64,000 nucleotides of DNA from Rhodococcoides fascians NBRC 12155 = LMG 3623 (GCF_001894785.1 NZ_BCWW01000004.1:124001-188000), one strand, 5' to 3'; counted from the stretch's first letter, positions 1-13,520 are shown. Made by a program: numbers and translations. The notes: generated by a model from the sequence alone, not told the origin.

Positions 1-2
1 TG

Positions 3-1277
3 CTGTACGGCGAGGGCCCCGAAACGAACGTCCTGATCACTGGCGAGGAGATCGTCGAGATCGGGCCCGACGTCGACGCCGACGGCGCCGACGTGGTCGA
101 GGCGCGCGGCCAGGTTCTGCTGCCCGGCTTCGTCGACATGCACACCCATCTGCGGGAGCCCGGTCGGGAAGACACCGAGACCATCGAAACCGGCTCCGCC
201 GCAGCCGCTCTGGGTGGGTACACCGCCGTGTTTGCCATGGCCAACACCTCGCCGGTCGCGGATTCGGTCGTCGTGACCGACCATGTGTGGCGCCGCGGAC
301 AGGAAGTCGGGCTCGTCGACGTGCACCCCGTCGGGGCCGTCACCGTAGGGCTCGAAGGCAAGCAGTTGGCCGAGATGGCCACGATGGCTGCCGGGGTCGG
401 TCGGGTCAAGATGTTCTCCGACGACGGCCACTGCGTCGACGACCCACTGATCATGCGTCGCGCACTGGAGTACTCGAGTTCGCTCGGAGTGTTGATCGCC
501 CAGCATGCGGAAGAACCGCGATTGACCGTCGGTTCGGTCGCTCACGAGGGTCCCAACGCCGCCCGGCTCGGTCTCACCGGCTGGCCGCGTGCCGCCGAGG
601 AATCGATCGTCGCGCGCGATGCCCTGCTCGCTCGGGACGCGAATGCGCGGGTGCACATCTGCCATGCCTCCACTGCCGGCACCGTCGAGTTGCTGAAATG
701 GGCTCGGGGGCAGGGAATTTCGATCACCGCCGAGGTAACGCCCCATCACCTGCTCCTCGACGACTCGCGTCTGGAGACATACGACGCCGTCAACAAGGTG
801 AACCCGCCGTTGCGCGAGAAGTCCGACGTGGACGCGTTGCGCAAGGGTCTGGCCGACGGCGTGATCGATTGCGTGGCAACCGACCACGCACCGCATGCCG
901 AGCAGGACAAATGCTGTGAGTTCTCCATCGCCCGGCCCGGGATGCTCGGACTGGAGACCGCGCTGTCGATCGTCGTCGACACGATGGTGAACCCGGGTCT
1001 GCTGGACTGGCGCGGTGTGGCGAGGGTCATGAGCGAACGTCCGGCCGAGATCGTCGGCCTGGCCGATCAGGGCCGTCCGATCGAGGTGGGCGAAATCGCC
1101 AACCTGACGCTGGTCGATCCGAAGGCCGACTGGACGGTGTCGGGCAAGAAGCTCGCCAGCGTCGCACACAACACACCGTTCGAGGACATGAGCTTCTCGT
1201 CCAAGGTGACCACCACCGTGTTCCGTGGACGTATCACCGTCCGCGACGGAGTCGTGGCGAACAGGGCAGGGGAGTAG
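3..1277 (+). CDS. pyrC: Dihydroorotase, class I (5' end outside window)
   Basis: Catalyses reversible cyclisation of N-carbamoyl-aspartate to dihydroorotate, the third step of cytosolic UMP synthesis. The frame is open from base 3 with no start in sight, and the first readable residues look like an N-terminal strand, so only about ten codons are probably missing. Metal-site signatures are visible: the amidohydrolase HTH motif at base 141, the FSDDG bridging-Asp segment near 415, HICHAS near 655, TPHH near 740 and ATDHAPH near 880. The Asp in place of a carboxylated Lys is typical of class I enzymes. A membrane-protein gene starts 4 bases downstream and carA follows, so it is part of a pyr operon that enters from the left. 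Confidence 0.96.
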   Translation: MYGEGPETNVLITGEEIVEIGPDVDADGADVVEARGQVLLPGFVDMHTHLREPGREDTETIETGSAAAALGGYTAVFAMANTSPVADSVVVTDHVWRRGQEVGLVDVHPVGAVTVGLEGKQLAEMATMAAGVGRVKMFSDDGHCVDDPLIMRRALEYSSSLGVLIAQHAEEPRLTVGSVAHEGPNAARLGLTGWPRAAEESIVARDALLARDANARVHICHASTAGTVELLKWARGQGISITAEVTPHHLLLDDSRLETYDAVNKVNPPLREKSDVDALRKGLADGVIDCVATDHAPHAEQDKCCEFSIARPGMLGLETALSIVVDTMVNPGLLDWRGVARVMSERPAEIVGLADQGRPIEVGEIANLTLVDPKADWTVSGKKLASVAHNTPFEDMSFSSKVTTTVFRGRITVRDGVVANRAGE

Positions 1278-1281
1278 AGCC

Positions 1282-1788
1282 GTGGACAGAGTTCTCATCG
1301 TCATCGGCTTCATCCTGTTCTGGGCGCTGATGATCGCGCTGATCTTCTGGGGTTGGCGCGGGCGTCAGAAGCGTCAGGAAGGACGCATCGGCGAGTTCCC
1401 GGCCGTGCCGGACGACCTGGGTGCCAACCGAATCCAGCCGGCCACCGGGCTCTACGTCGGCAGCACCATTGCGCCGAGTTGGCAGGACCGGATCGCCGTG
1501 GGCGACATCGGCCACCGCGCCACCGGCGAGCTGTCACGACACGAGAAGGGAATCCTCCTCGATCGGGACGGCGAGTCACCCATCTGGATTCCGAACGAAT
1601 CGATCCGGGCGATCCGTACCGAGCGCGGACTCGCAGGCAAGGTCATGACCAAGGACGGTCTCCTGGTGATCCGATGGGAGTTGCCGACGGGGACCGAAAT
1701 AGACACCGGCTTCAGGGCCGACGACAAGCAGATCTACCCGGTGTGGACAGAGGGTTTCACCGGAGAAACCAAGGAGGAAACCGCGTGA
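1282..1788 (+). CDS. PH-like-domain membrane protein in the pyr operon (Rv1382-like)
   Basis: A 168-residue protein with one N-terminal membrane helix (about residues 4-23), a basic R/K stretch just after it, and a soluble beta-rich C-terminal domain resembling bacterial PH-like folds. GTG at 1282 is chosen because it lies 4 bases after the pyrC stop and begins the hydrophobic segment directly. The stop overlaps the carA start (GTGA), implying translational coupling. A protein of this kind sits between pyrC and carA in mycobacteria (Rv1382 position). No catalytic motif is seen and the function is unknown; anchoring or regulating the pyr enzymes is only a guess from position. Confidence 0.85.
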   Translation: MDRVLIVIGFILFWALMIALIFWGWRGRQKRQEGRIGEFPAVPDDLGANRIQPATGLYVGSTIAPSWQDRIAVGDIGHRATGELSRHEKGILLDRDGESPIWIPNESIRAIRTERGLAGKVMTKDGLLVIRWELPTGTEIDTGFRADDKQIYPVWTEGFTGETKEETA

Positions 1789-2914
1789 GCAGCGCAGTTC
1801 TTGTTCTGGAGGACGGCCGGACGTTCCGCGGCACCACGTTCGGGGCCCAGGGGCGCACGCTCGGCGAAGCCGTCTTCTGCACCGGTATGACCGGATACCA
1901 GGAGACGCTGACCGATCCGAGCTACCACCGCCAGATCGTGGTGGCCACGGCTCCGCAGATCGGCAACACCGGCTGGAACCAGGAGGACGGCGAGGCGGCC
2001 AGTGCCCAGGATCCCAACAAGATCTGGGTCGCCGGTTACGTCGTCCGAGATCCAGCGCGCCGGACGTCGAGCTGGCGCTCGACCGGAACGCTGCAAGACC
2101 AGCTCGAGGCGCAGAACGTCGTCGGCATCGCCGGAATCGACACGCGCGCTCTCGTCCGCCACCTGCGTACGCGCGGCTCGATGCGAGCGGGAGTGTTCTC
2201 GGGCGACGCACTCGGCACCTCGGACGAGATGCTCGAGCAGGTGACCGGTCAGCAGTCCATGCTCGGCGCGGACCTCGCCGGCGAGGTGACCACCGGTGCC
2301 GGGTACACCATCGAACCGACCGGCGACGCTCGATTCACCGTCGTGGCAGTCGATCTCGGCATCAAGACCAACACTCCGCGAATGTTCGCCGAGCGCGGTA
2401 TCCGCGTGCACGTGGTGCCGTCGAACACCAGCATCGAGCAGGTTCTCGAACTGAACCCGGACGGTGTGTTCCTGTCCAACGGCCCGGGAGACCCGGCCAC
2501 GGCAGACACGAGTGTCGCGCTGACCAGGCAGGTACTCGAACGAGAGCTGCCGCTGTTCGGCATCTGCTTCGGCAACCAGATCTTCGGGCGGGCACTCGGT
2601 CGCGGCACGTACAAGATGAAGTTCGGCCACCGCGGCATGAACATCCCGGTCATCGAGCACACCACCGGTCGCATCGCGATTACCGCGCAGAATCACGGGT
2701 TCGCACTCGAAGGTGAAGCAGGCGAGGAATTCGACACCGACTTCGGTCGAGCACGAATCAGCCACACCTGCGCCAACGACGGCACCGTCGAGGGCGTCGA
2801 GCTGATCGGCGGCAGCGCCTTCTCGGTGCAGTACCACCCCGAGGCCGCGGCCGGCCCGCACGACGCCGCCTACCTCTTCGACCGTTTCACCAGCGTCCTT
2901 CAGGAGAAGAAGTA

Positions 2915-2915
<1 letters not shown>
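1785..2915 (+). CDS. carA: Carbamoyl-phosphate synthase small (glutaminase) subunit
   Basis: Hydrolyses glutamine and passes ammonia to CarB for carbamoyl-phosphate, feeding pyrimidine and arginine synthesis. The 376-residue length is normal. The N-terminal CPSase small-chain domain is followed by a class I glutamine amidotransferase domain with nucleophile Cys261 in GICFGNQ and the C-terminal QYHPEA His/Glu pair. GTG at 1785 overlaps the preceding stop and has an AAGGAGG ribosome site at 1771. Its TAA shares one base with the carB ATG, the tight coupling expected for a stoichiometric heterodimer. Confidence 0.97.
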
Positions 2916-6252
<3,337 letters not shown>

Positions 6253-6256
<4 letters not shown>

Positions 6257-7083
6257 GTCATCACCACAGTTGGTCGGACCGGCTCCGGGCAGCGGTCGCC
6301 GCGCGCGGTCGGCTGTGCGTCGGCATCGATCCGCATCCGGCTCTGCTCCAGGCGTGGGGCCTGCCGCGCTCGGCGGACGGTCTCGAGGTCTTCGCCGAGC
6401 TGTGTGTGGAGGCGTTCGTCGGTGAGGTGGCTGTCGTCAAGCCTCAGGTGGCGTTCTTCGAGTCGTACGGTTCGGCCGGCTATGCGGTTCTCGAGCGCAC
6501 TGTCGGGGTGTTGCGGGACGCAGGCACGTTGGTGATCGCCGATGCCAAGCGCGGCGATATCGGAACGACGATGGATGCGTACGCGCAGGCGTGGCTGGAG
6601 CCGGGTTCTCCGCTGTCGTCCGATGCCGTCACGGTGTCGCCGTACCTGGGGTTCGACTCGTTGGGTGCGGCAATCGACCGAGCTGTCGCTCACGACCGCG
6701 GCGTGTTCGTCCTTGCCCGGACGTCGAATCCGGAAGGTTCCGCGCTGCAGCACGCGTCGATGTCGACGGGTGGGTCCGTTGCGCAGTCGATCGTCGACGC
6801 GGCGGCTGCGCGCAACCGTGTCGATGCAGACACGGTCGGCCTGGTGGTCGGCGCCACCCGCGATCACGGCCTCGATCTGTCGGGCTACCGCGGGCCGGTG
6901 CTCGCGCCCGGCCTGGGTGCCCAGGGTGCCACGGTGAACGATCTGGCAGAGATCTTCCGTGATTGCCGAGAGCTGCTGTTGCCGAACTCTTCTCGGAGTG
7001 TGCTGGCGGCGGGTCCGTCGGTGACGGCGTTGCGTGCGGCGGCGACGCAGTTGCGTGACGAGATCGAAGCGGGTCTCGCATAG
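6253..7083 (+). CDS. pyrF: Orotidine 5'-phosphate decarboxylase
   Basis: Converts OMP to UMP, the last step of de novo pyrimidine synthesis. The 276-residue protein matches the longer type 2 form used by actinobacteria. The active-site motif DAKRGDIG contains Asp97 and catalytic Lys99. GTG at 6253 overlaps the carB stop. No further pyr gene follows; after a 205-base gap with a hairpin the mihF cluster begins, so this is the distal operon gene. Confidence 0.96.
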
Positions 7084-7133
7084 TCCATGGTCGCGTCGGC
7101 GAGCGTGTGGGGGTGGGTTAGCGGTGAGCGCCC

Positions 7134-7166
7134 GTCGTCGGTACGGTCGCTAACGCTGCCGACGAC
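7134..7166 (+). terminator. Candidate terminator after pyrF
   Basis: An 8-bp perfect inverted repeat (GTCGTCGG at 7134, CCGACGAC at 7159) with a 17-base loop. A second, overlapping pair, GTTAGCG at 7117 and CGCTAAC at 7148, could form an alternative stem. There is no U tract. It separates the pyr operon from mihF; a regulatory RNA structure is an alternative. Confidence 0.35.
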
Positions 7167-7288
7167 AATGCGAATCGACCGGGAATCCCTGCACGGATGG
7201 TCCTCGGCAGGCACCTACCGATGAGCGGCGAACCGATCCTGATCGGACCGGTCGCTCGCCCCGAAACGAGAAGACGGAGGAACCGACA

Positions 7289-7609
7289 GTGGCCCTTCCC
7301 CAGTTGACCCCCGAGCAGCGCGCTGCTGCCCTCGAAAAGGCAGCTATCGCCCGCAAGGCTCGCGCCGAGCTCAAGGAGCGCCTCAAGCGCGGCGGCACCG
7401 ACCTCAAGCAGGTTCTCAAGGACGCCGAGACGGACGAGATTCTCGGCAAGATGAAGGTATCCGCATTGCTCGAGGCGTTGCCGAAGGTGGGCAAGGTCAA
7501 GGCCGCGGAGCTGATGACGGAGTTGGAGATCGCGCCCACTCGTCGACTGCGCGGACTCGGGGATCGGCAGCGCAAAGCGCTGTTGACGAAGTTCGATTTC
7601 GAGGCCTGA
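7289..7609 (+). CDS. mihF: Integration host factor, actinobacterial type (MihF)
   Basis: A 106-residue basic nucleoid-associated protein. Actinobacterial IHF is unrelated to the HU/IHF fold; it binds and bends DNA and in mycobacteria is needed for phage L5 integration and growth. Visible features are a Lys/Arg/Ala-rich N-terminal helix (about residues 10-35) and a helix-two-turn-helix core with [11 protein letters not shown] and [18 protein letters not shown] at 7289 is preceded by GGAGGAA at 7277. gmk follows 5 bases after the stop, the usual mihF-gmk-rpoZ arrangement. Confidence 0.95.
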   Translation: MALPQLTPEQRAAALEKAAIARKARAELKERLKRGGTDLKQVLKDAETDEILGKMKVSALLEALPKVGKVKAAELMTELEIAPTRRLRGLGDRQRKALLTKFDFEA

Positions 7610-7614
7610 CGACG

Positions 7615-8226
7615 GTGAGTGACACTGCGGCGACGTCCGTGCCGGAGAAGAAGCGGGGCCGGTTGGTGGTGCTGTCCGGCCCTTCCGGCGTCGGCAAGTC
7701 CAGTGTCGTTCGGCTCGTGCGCGCGGCGCTACCGGAGCTGGTCTTCAGTGTGTCGGTCACGACGCGATCGCCGCGGCCTGGCGAGGTGGACGGTCAGGAC
7801 TACCACTTCGTGTCGTCCGAGGAGTTCGACCGGATGATCGCCGACGGTGAGCTGTTGGAGTGGGCGAGTATCCACGGCGGCCTGCAGCGATCGGGAACAC
7901 CTGCCGCCGCAGTGGACGCGGCCTTGGAGGCCGGCAGCCCGGTGCTGCTCGAGCTCGATCTGGCCGGTGCCCGCGCCGTTCGGGTGTCCAAGCCGGAAGC
8001 TCTGCTGGTGTTCATGGCACCGCCCACGTGGGAAGACCTGGTCTCTCGTCTGGTCGGTCGAGCGACGGAGGAGAGCGCCGCCACCGAGCGACGATTGGAA
8101 ACGGCGAGAGTGGAATTGGCGGCGCAGGACGAGTTCGACACGGTCGTTGTCAATACCGATGTCGACCATTCGTGCGAACAGTTGGTATCCTTGTTGGTCG
8201 GTAGGTCGTCGGTCGGCAACAGCTGA
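7615..8226 (+). CDS. gmk: Guanylate kinase
   Basis: Phosphorylates GMP to GDP with ATP. The 203-residue protein has the P-loop [10 protein letters not shown] (Lys28), the GMP-binding region TTRSPRPGE followed by QDYHFVS, and a C-terminal lid rich in ER residues. GTG at 7615 follows the mihF stop by 5 bases, with no strong ribosome site of its own, so coupling to mihF is likely. rpoZ follows after 72 bases. Confidence 0.97.
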   Translation: MSDTAATSVPEKKRGRLVVLSGPSGVGKSSVVRLVRAALPELVFSVSVTTRSPRPGEVDGQDYHFVSSEEFDRMIADGELLEWASIHGGLQRSGTPAAAVDAALEAGSPVLLELDLAGARAVRVSKPEALLVFMAPPTWEDLVSRLVGRATEESAATERRLETARVELAAQDEFDTVVVNTDVDHSCEQLVSLLVGRSSVGNS

Positions 8227-8298
8227 CCATTTTCACGGCGCATGAGGCCCCGACCAGCTAGTTCGTAGCACCAACGATGCAATTTCAGGAGATCATCA

Positions 8299-8604
8299 GT
8301 GAGCAGCACTTCAGCGGCCGTTTCCGACTTCGACGGACGCAGCGCTCTGCCGGCCTACGACACGCCGCTCGGCATCACCAATCCACCCATCGACGAATTG
8401 CTTGCGCGCACCTCGTCCAAGTACGCGCTCGTCATCTACGCAGCCAAGCGCGCACGCCAGATCAACGACTACTACAACCAGCTCGGTGACGGCATCCTCG
8501 AATACGTGGGACCGCTGGTCGAGCCCGGTCTGCAGGAAAAGCCGCTGTCCATCGCGCTTCGCGAGATCCACGCCGACCTCCTCGAGCACACCGAAGGCGA
8601 ATAA
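8299..8604 (+). CDS. rpoZ: RNA polymerase omega subunit
   Basis: The small subunit that assists beta-prime folding and RNA polymerase assembly. At 101 residues it matches the actinobacterial form, with the conserved core [18 protein letters not shown] followed by a C-terminal PLSIALREI helix. GTG at 8299 has AGGAG at 8286 upstream. It sits between gmk and coaBC as in mycobacteria. Confidence 0.97.
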   Translation: MSSTSAAVSDFDGRSALPAYDTPLGITNPPIDELLARTSSKYALVIYAAKRARQINDYYNQLGDGILEYVGPLVEPGLQEKPLSIALREIHADLLEHTEGE

Positions 8605-8627
8605 GAACCCGACAGGGGACACCTGAC

Positions 8628-9881
8628 GTGCATGTGGTCGTCGGAGTAGGCGGCGGTATCGCCGCCTACAAGAGTTGTGCGCTCATTCGAAAATTCACCG
8701 AGAACGGCCATCAGGTTCGAGTGATTCCGACTGCGTCGGCGCTCGAATTCGTAGGCCGCGCAACATTCGAGGCATTGTCCGGCCAGCCGGTGCACACCGG
8801 CGTGTTCGCCGATGTGCCCGAAGTGCCGCACGTCCGGCTGGGGCAGGAAGCGGATCTCGTCGTCGTCGCGCCGGCCACCGCGGACCTGATGGCTCGAATT
8901 GCGGGCGGGCGGGCGGACGATCTGCTCACCGCGACGTTGCTGACCGCTCGGTGCCCCGTCGTGTTGGCCCCGACCATGCACACGGAGATGTGGGAACACC
9001 CGGCCACCGTCGCGAACGTCACTACGCTCCGATCGCGCGGTACCCAGGTGATCGAGCCTGCGTCCGGCCGGTTGACCGGACGCGACACCGGTTCGGGCCG
9101 ACTGCCCGAGCCCGAGGAGATCTTCGCTCTCGCCATGCTGCTGACCGAACGTGCGGACGCGATGCCGCGCGATCTCGAGGGACGGCGAATACTGATCTCG
9201 GCCGGTGGTACGCGGGAACCCCTTGATCCCGTTCGTTTTCTGGGGAATCGGAGTTCCGGCAAGCAGGGGTACGCGTTGGCTCGAGTCGCAGCCCAGCGCG
9301 GTGCCCACGTGACCTTGATCGCCGGCTACACCAGCGACCTCGAGGCACCCGCGGCGGTCGATGTGGTCCACGTGAAGACCGCGTCCGATATGCAGGACGC
9401 GGTGCGCTCGCATGCGACCGACGTCGACGCAGTGGTGATGGCGGCTGCGGTCGCCGACTTCAGACCCGAGTCCATCGCGAGCAGCAAGATCAAGAAGGGC
9501 TCGAACGAACCGTCGTCGATTCCTCTGGTCCGCAACGACGACATCCTCGCCGGTCTCGTGTCGGCTCGGCACAGCGGAGACGTCCGATCGTCGACGGTGA
9601 TCGTCGGATTCGCCGCCGAGACGGGCGACGCCGACGGTGACGTGCTCACCTACGCGCGAGCCAAGCTCGAACGCAAAGGCTGCGATCTGCTCGTCGTCAA
9701 TGCGGTGGGTGACGGCAAGGCCTTCGAGGTCGACCACAACGACGGCTGGTTGTTGGGATCCGACGGCTCCGAGGCCGCGCTGGGGGAGGGCTCGAAAGCT
9801 CTGCTCGCCAGCAGGGTGTTGGATTCGGTCGCCCAGATGCTTCGTTCCCGCGATACGCCGCCCACTTCGGACACCCGCTGA
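8628..9881 (+). CDS. coaBC: Bifunctional phosphopantothenoylcysteine decarboxylase / phosphopantothenate-cysteine ligase
   Basis: Two consecutive coenzyme A steps in one 417-residue protein: CTP-dependent ligation of cysteine to 4'-phosphopantothenate (CoaB) and FMN-dependent decarboxylation (CoaC). The N-terminal flavoprotein half shows GGGIAAYKS, APATADLMAR and a substrate loop reading PTMHTEMW. The more usual residue after Pro in that loop is Ala, a small deviation. The ligase half begins near residue 183 with ISAGGTREPLD and contains NRSSGKQG and KIKKG. The start lies 24 bases after rpoZ. Confidence 0.96.
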   Translation: MHVVVGVGGGIAAYKSCALIRKFTENGHQVRVIPTASALEFVGRATFEALSGQPVHTGVFADVPEVPHVRLGQEADLVVVAPATADLMARIAGGRADDLLTATLLTARCPVVLAPTMHTEMWEHPATVANVTTLRSRGTQVIEPASGRLTGRDTGSGRLPEPEEIFALAMLLTERADAMPRDLEGRRILISAGGTREPLDPVRFLGNRSSGKQGYALARVAAQRGAHVTLIAGYTSDLEAPAAVDVVHVKTASDMQDAVRSHATDVDAVVMAAAVADFRPESIASSKIKKGSNEPSSIPLVRNDDILAGLVSARHSGDVRSSTVIVGFAAETGDADGDVLTYARAKLERKGCDLLVVNAVGDGKAFEVDHNDGWLLGSDGSEAALGEGSKALLASRVLDSVAQMLRSRDTPPTSDTR

Positions 9882-9913
9882 TGTCGAGGGTGCACGATCG
9901 ATGTCGTAGCAGC

Positions 9914-9919
9914 TAGCGT
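9914..9919 (+). promoter_or_regulatory. Candidate -10 element (TAGCGT) for metK
   Basis: TAGCGT matches the actinobacterial TANNNT -10 pattern and lies in the 180-base gap between coaBC and metK, giving a leader of about 135 bases. No good -35 is seen. I looked for a SAM riboswitch signature in this leader and did not recognise one. Confidence 0.35.
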
Positions 9920-10061
9920 TCTGGGTACCAGGGCGACAGCGCCGTAAAGGTTTGCGTGGCTCCCACAGGGGCGATAACACCGAGGGAACATCAATTTTCG
10001 TGGAGTGCTCGGCCGGCATCATCCGTCGGGTCGGGCAAGAACATGCGTCGAGAGGAAGTCC

Positions 10062-11276
10062 GTGAGCAAGTCCGGTAGTCGGCTTTTCACCAGCGAGTCC
10101 GTTACAGAAGGTCATCCAGACAAGATCTGTGACGCCATCAGCGATTCCATCCTCGACGCTCTTCTCACCGAGGATCCGCGAGCCCGAGTGGCGGTGGAGA
10201 CGCTCGTCACCACGGGCCAGGTCCACGTCGCAGGTGAGGTGAACACCACCGCCTACGCGGACATCCCGAAGATCGTGCGCGAGAAGGTGCTCGAAATCGG
10301 GTACGACTCGTCCGCCAAGGGATTCGACGGAAACTCCTGTGGTGTGAACGTCGCCATCGGCGCGCAGTCACCCGAGATCGCGCAGGGCGTCGACCATTCG
10401 CACGAGGCCCGCGTCGAGGGATTGTCCGACGACGAGATCGACCGTCAGGGTGCCGGCGACCAAGGATTGATGTTCGGCTACGCCAACACCGATACACCCG
10501 AGTTCATGCCGCTGCCGATTGCGTTGGCACACAGGCTGTCTCGGAGACTGACCGAGGTTCGCAAGAGCGGTGTGCTGCCGTATCTGCGTCCGGACGGCAA
10601 GACTCAGGTCACGATCGAGTACGACGGGGACGACGCCGTTCGTCTCGATACCGTCGTGATCTCGACCCAGCATGCAGCAGACATCGACCTCGACAACCTG
10701 CTCACTCCCGACATCCGCGAGAAGGTCCTGGGCTCGGTACTCGCAGAGCTGGACGTACCGACTCTCGACACCTCGAACGTCCGGTTGCTGGTCAATCCCA
10801 CCGGAAAGTTCGTGCTCGGTGGTCCGATGGGAGACGCCGGTCTGACCGGCCGAAAGATCATCGTCGACACGTACGGCGGCATGGCTCGGCACGGCGGCGG
10901 AGCATTCTCGGGCAAGGACCCGTCGAAGGTCGACCGCAGCGCCGCATACGCGATGAGGTGGGTCGCCAAGAATGCGGTCGCAGCCGGTCTGGCCGACCGC
11001 ATCGAGGTGCAGGTGGCCTATGCGATCGGCAAGGCAGCACCGGTCGGTCTGTTCGTCGAGACGTTCGGCACCGAGAAGACCGATCCCGCGCGTATTCAGG
11101 CGGCGATCAGCGAGGTCTTCGACCTCCGTCCCGGTGCGATCATCCGCGACCTCGACCTGCTGCGCCCGATCTACGCGCAGACGGCCGCGTACGGTCACTT
11201 CGGACGTACCGACATCGATCTTCCGTGGGAATCCACCGATCGCGCCGACAAGCTCCGGGACGCGGCAGGCCTGTAG
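10062..11276 (+). CDS. metK: S-adenosylmethionine synthetase
   Basis: Makes SAM from methionine and ATP. The 404-residue protein starts at GTG 10062, giving the family N-terminus [18 protein letters not shown]; the in-frame start at 10005 would add an unrelated extension. AGAGGAAG at 10051 is a plausible ribosome site. ATP and metal motifs are present: [13 protein letters not shown] near residue 19, [12 protein letters not shown] near residue 127, and a Lys/Gly loop [18 protein letters not shown] in the C-terminal third. It probably has its own transcript and may share one with priA. Confidence 0.98.
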   Translation: MSKSGSRLFTSESVTEGHPDKICDAISDSILDALLTEDPRARVAVETLVTTGQVHVAGEVNTTAYADIPKIVREKVLEIGYDSSAKGFDGNSCGVNVAIGAQSPEIAQGVDHSHEARVEGLSDDEIDRQGAGDQGLMFGYANTDTPEFMPLPIALAHRLSRRLTEVRKSGVLPYLRPDGKTQVTIEYDGDDAVRLDTVVISTQHAADIDLDNLLTPDIREKVLGSVLAELDVPTLDTSNVRLLVNPTGKFVLGGPMGDAGLTGRKIIVDTYGGMARHGGGAFSGKDPSKVDRSAAYAMRWVAKNAVAAGLADRIEVQVAYAIGKAAPVGLFVETFGTEKTDPARIQAAISEVFDLRPGAIIRDLDLLRPIYAQTAAYGHFGRTDIDLPWESTDRADKLRDAAGL

Positions 11277-11288
11277 GTCCCTCCACTC

Positions 11289-11305
11289 CGGCAGCGATGC
11301 TGCCG
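11289..11305 (+). terminator. Candidate hairpin after metK
   Basis: A 7-bp perfect stem (CGGCAGC/GCTGCCG) with a GAT loop starts 12 bases after the metK stop. There is no U tract. It could be a weak terminator or lie in the priA leader. Confidence 0.4.
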
Positions 11306-11375
11306 CACGTACCCTGTTCGCACCGGCTCGGTGCTCCCACGACGAGTGTGGGGTGACGATCGAGAAGGAGGTGCG

Positions 11376-13400
11376 GTGGCTGGTGTGACGCCGGTAGCGG
11401 CAGCCGATCTGCCGATCGCGCGCATTCTTCCGATGCTTCCGCTGCCGCACCTCGACCGCGAGTTCGATTACCTCGTTCCCGAGGACGCCAGCGACGATGC
11501 CCAGCCCGGTGTGCGGGTACGCGTTCGTTTTGCCGGCCGGCTCGTCGACGGGTTCGTACTCGCCAGGCTGGCCGAGACCGACCATCCCGGTCGTCTCGGC
11601 TGGCTCGACCGGGTCGTGTCCGCCGAGCGCGTACTGACTCCCGAGATCGCCGAGTTGGTGTCGGCGGTGGCCGATCGCTACGCAGGAACGCGAGCGGATG
11701 TGCTGCGTCTGGCGGTTCCGGCTCGCCACGCACGGGTCGAGGCAGAGCCCCCTCCGGTCGTCGACGAGGCAGCAGAGCCGGTCGTCGATCGCACGGGCTG
11801 GGCGGCGTATACCCATGGCTCCAATTTCCTCGATGCCCTTGGCGAGCACCGTGTTCCGCGTGCGGTGTGGCAGGCCCTACCCGGCGAGGTGTGGCCCGCT
11901 CGATTGGCCGAATTGGCTGCCGTCACAGTGGGGAGCGGACGGTCCGCAGTGGTCGTGGTGCCCGACCAACGGGATCTCGATCGTCTGGAGGGCGCGTGCG
12001 CTGCGGCAGTCGGGGCCGACCGTGTGGTGGCGCTGTCGGCCGGTTTGGGACCGGCCAAGCGGTACCGGCAATGGTTGCGCTGTCTGAGGTCGGGCCCCGT
12101 TGTCGTGGTGGGCACACGCAGTGCGGTGTTCGCGCCCGTGTCGAACCTCGGCCTGATCGTGATCTGGGACGACGGCGACGACAGTTTCGCCGAACCACGC
12201 TCACCGTATCCGCATGCACGTGAGGTGGCGTTGCTCCGCGCGCACGTGTCGGGAGCCGCGGTCGTCGTCGGCGGACATTCCCGGACGGCCGAGGCCGAGG
12301 CTCTCGTCGATTCCGGCTGGGCCCACGACCTGGTCGCCCCACGTGAGCTGGTGCGTGAACGGCAACCTCACGTGGTCGCGCTGGCCGACTCGGACCACGC
12401 GCTCGCTCGGGATCCGGCAGCCCGGGTCGCGCGGCTACCGGCGATCGCTTTCGAGGCCGCACGTGCGGCGCTGAAAGCGGATACCCCTGTGCTGGTTCAG
12501 GTTCCACGCGCCGGTTATGTTCCGTCGCTGGCGTGTGCGAAGTGCCGCCATCCGGCTCGGTGTCGACGCTGCAACGGTCCGCTCGCCCTGCCCTCGGCTC
12601 CGGGCAGCGACGGCGCGGGCAGCCCGACGTGTTCCTGGTGCGGAATCGCCGATGCCGCACACCGCTGCACGGTCTGCGGGTCGCGCAACCTGCGCGCCGT
12701 GGTGATCGGAGCGGGACGCACGGCCGAGGAGCTCGGCCGCGCCTTCCCTGGCGTGCCGATACACAACTCCGGTGGGGCCACCGTCCTCGATACCGTGCGC
12801 CCCGGTGGTTCGCTCGTGGTGTCGACCGTCGGTGCCGAGCCGACCGTGGACGGCGGATACGGCGCCGCGCTGCTGCTCGACGGTTGGGCGCTGCTGGGCC
12901 GGGCGGATCTGCGTGCGGCAGAAGAGACACTGCGCCGCTGGATGACGGCTGCGTCGATGGTTCGGCCCGGGGCGGCTGGGGGACGTGTGGTCGTGGTGGC
13001 CGAGTCCGAGATCCCCACCGTCCAGGCCCTGGTGCGCTGGGATCCGCTGTGGCACGCGCGCAGTCAGCTGGACGAACGAGTCGAGGTTCGGTTTCCACCG
13101 GCCGTTCACGTGGCGGCGATCGACGGGACCACCGACGCGATAACAGCGTTGGTCGACAGTGCAGATCTACCCGAGACGGTCGAGGTACTGGGTCCCGTCG
13201 ATCTCCCGGACGGTCAACGCGCACCTGCGGGTAGCGGCGAGGACGGGTTGTCCGGAGACGTGCAGCGGCTCCTGATCCGGGTTCCGCGAAGCACCGGAGC
13301 AGCGCTGGCGCGAGCGCTGTCGACTGCGCAGGCGTCCCGAAGCGCCAAGAAGCTCGGCGCGGGCGTACGGATTCAGATCGATCCCATTCGGATCGGGTGA
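11376..13400 (+). CDS. priA: PriA-like primosomal protein, helicase motifs degenerate
   Basis: In most bacteria PriA reloads the replisome at stalled forks. This 674-residue protein keeps the DNA-binding N-terminal region (LPHLDREFDYLVPE at residues 24-37) and a cysteine-rich zinc module (CAKC near residue 387, CRRC near 396, CSWC near 419, CTVC near 431). The helicase core is decayed. Walker A reads VGSGRS (residues 185-190), with Arg for the catalytic Lys, and the DEEH box position reads WDDGDD (264-269). Actinobacterial PriA proteins are known to lack helicase motifs, so this is probably a structural loader. GTG at 11376 follows AAGGAGG at 11365. Confidence 0.9.
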   Translation: MAGVTPVAAADLPIARILPMLPLPHLDREFDYLVPEDASDDAQPGVRVRVRFAGRLVDGFVLARLAETDHPGRLGWLDRVVSAERVLTPEIAELVSAVADRYAGTRADVLRLAVPARHARVEAEPPPVVDEAAEPVVDRTGWAAYTHGSNFLDALGEHRVPRAVWQALPGEVWPARLAELAAVTVGSGRSAVVVVPDQRDLDRLEGACAAAVGADRVVALSAGLGPAKRYRQWLRCLRSGPVVVVGTRSAVFAPVSNLGLIVIWDDGDDSFAEPRSPYPHAREVALLRAHVSGAAVVVGGHSRTAEAEALVDSGWAHDLVAPRELVRERQPHVVALADSDHALARDPAARVARLPAIAFEAARAALKADTPVLVQVPRAGYVPSLACAKCRHPARCRRCNGPLALPSAPGSDGAGSPTCSWCGIADAAHRCTVCGSRNLRAVVIGAGRTAEELGRAFPGVPIHNSGGATVLDTVRPGGSLVVSTVGAEPTVDGGYGAALLLDGWALLGRADLRAAEETLRRWMTAASMVRPGAAGGRVVVVAESEIPTVQALVRWDPLWHARSQLDERVEVRFPPAVHVAAIDGTTDAITALVDSADLPETVEVLGPVDLPDGQRAPAGSGEDGLSGDVQRLLIRVPRSTGAALARALSTAQASRSAKKLGAGVRIQIDPIRIG

Positions 13401-13459
13401 TGGGCTTTCTCTGTCCTGTTGCGTTCCCGTCGTCCAGATAGAGAGGCAACCTGAGGGAC

Positions 13460-13488
13460 TTGTCAAAGTTGTATTGCCGATATATCGT
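13460..13488 (+). promoter_or_regulatory. padR promoter with overlapping palindromic operator
   Basis: The -35 TTGTCA (13460-13465), a 17-base spacer and the -10 TATCGT (13483-13488) form a good promoter. The perfect 10-bp palindrome CGATATATCG (13478-13487) overlaps the -10. PadR-family repressors commonly autoregulate through AT-rich palindromes, so this is the likely operator. The transcript would start about 25 bases before the padR ATG. Confidence 0.6.
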
Positions 13489-13520
13489 CGACTTGTTCAA
13501 TCGATACGAAGGAGAACGAG

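Noticed and set aside
9882..10061. Possible SAM riboswitch upstream of metK
   Set aside because: The leader contains no recognisable SAM-I, SAM-II or SAM-IV core sequence; only a -10-like box is seen.
10005..10061. Upstream start for metK adding 19 residues
   Set aside because: The extension has no resemblance to MetK N-termini, while GTG 10062 has a ribosome site and the family start.
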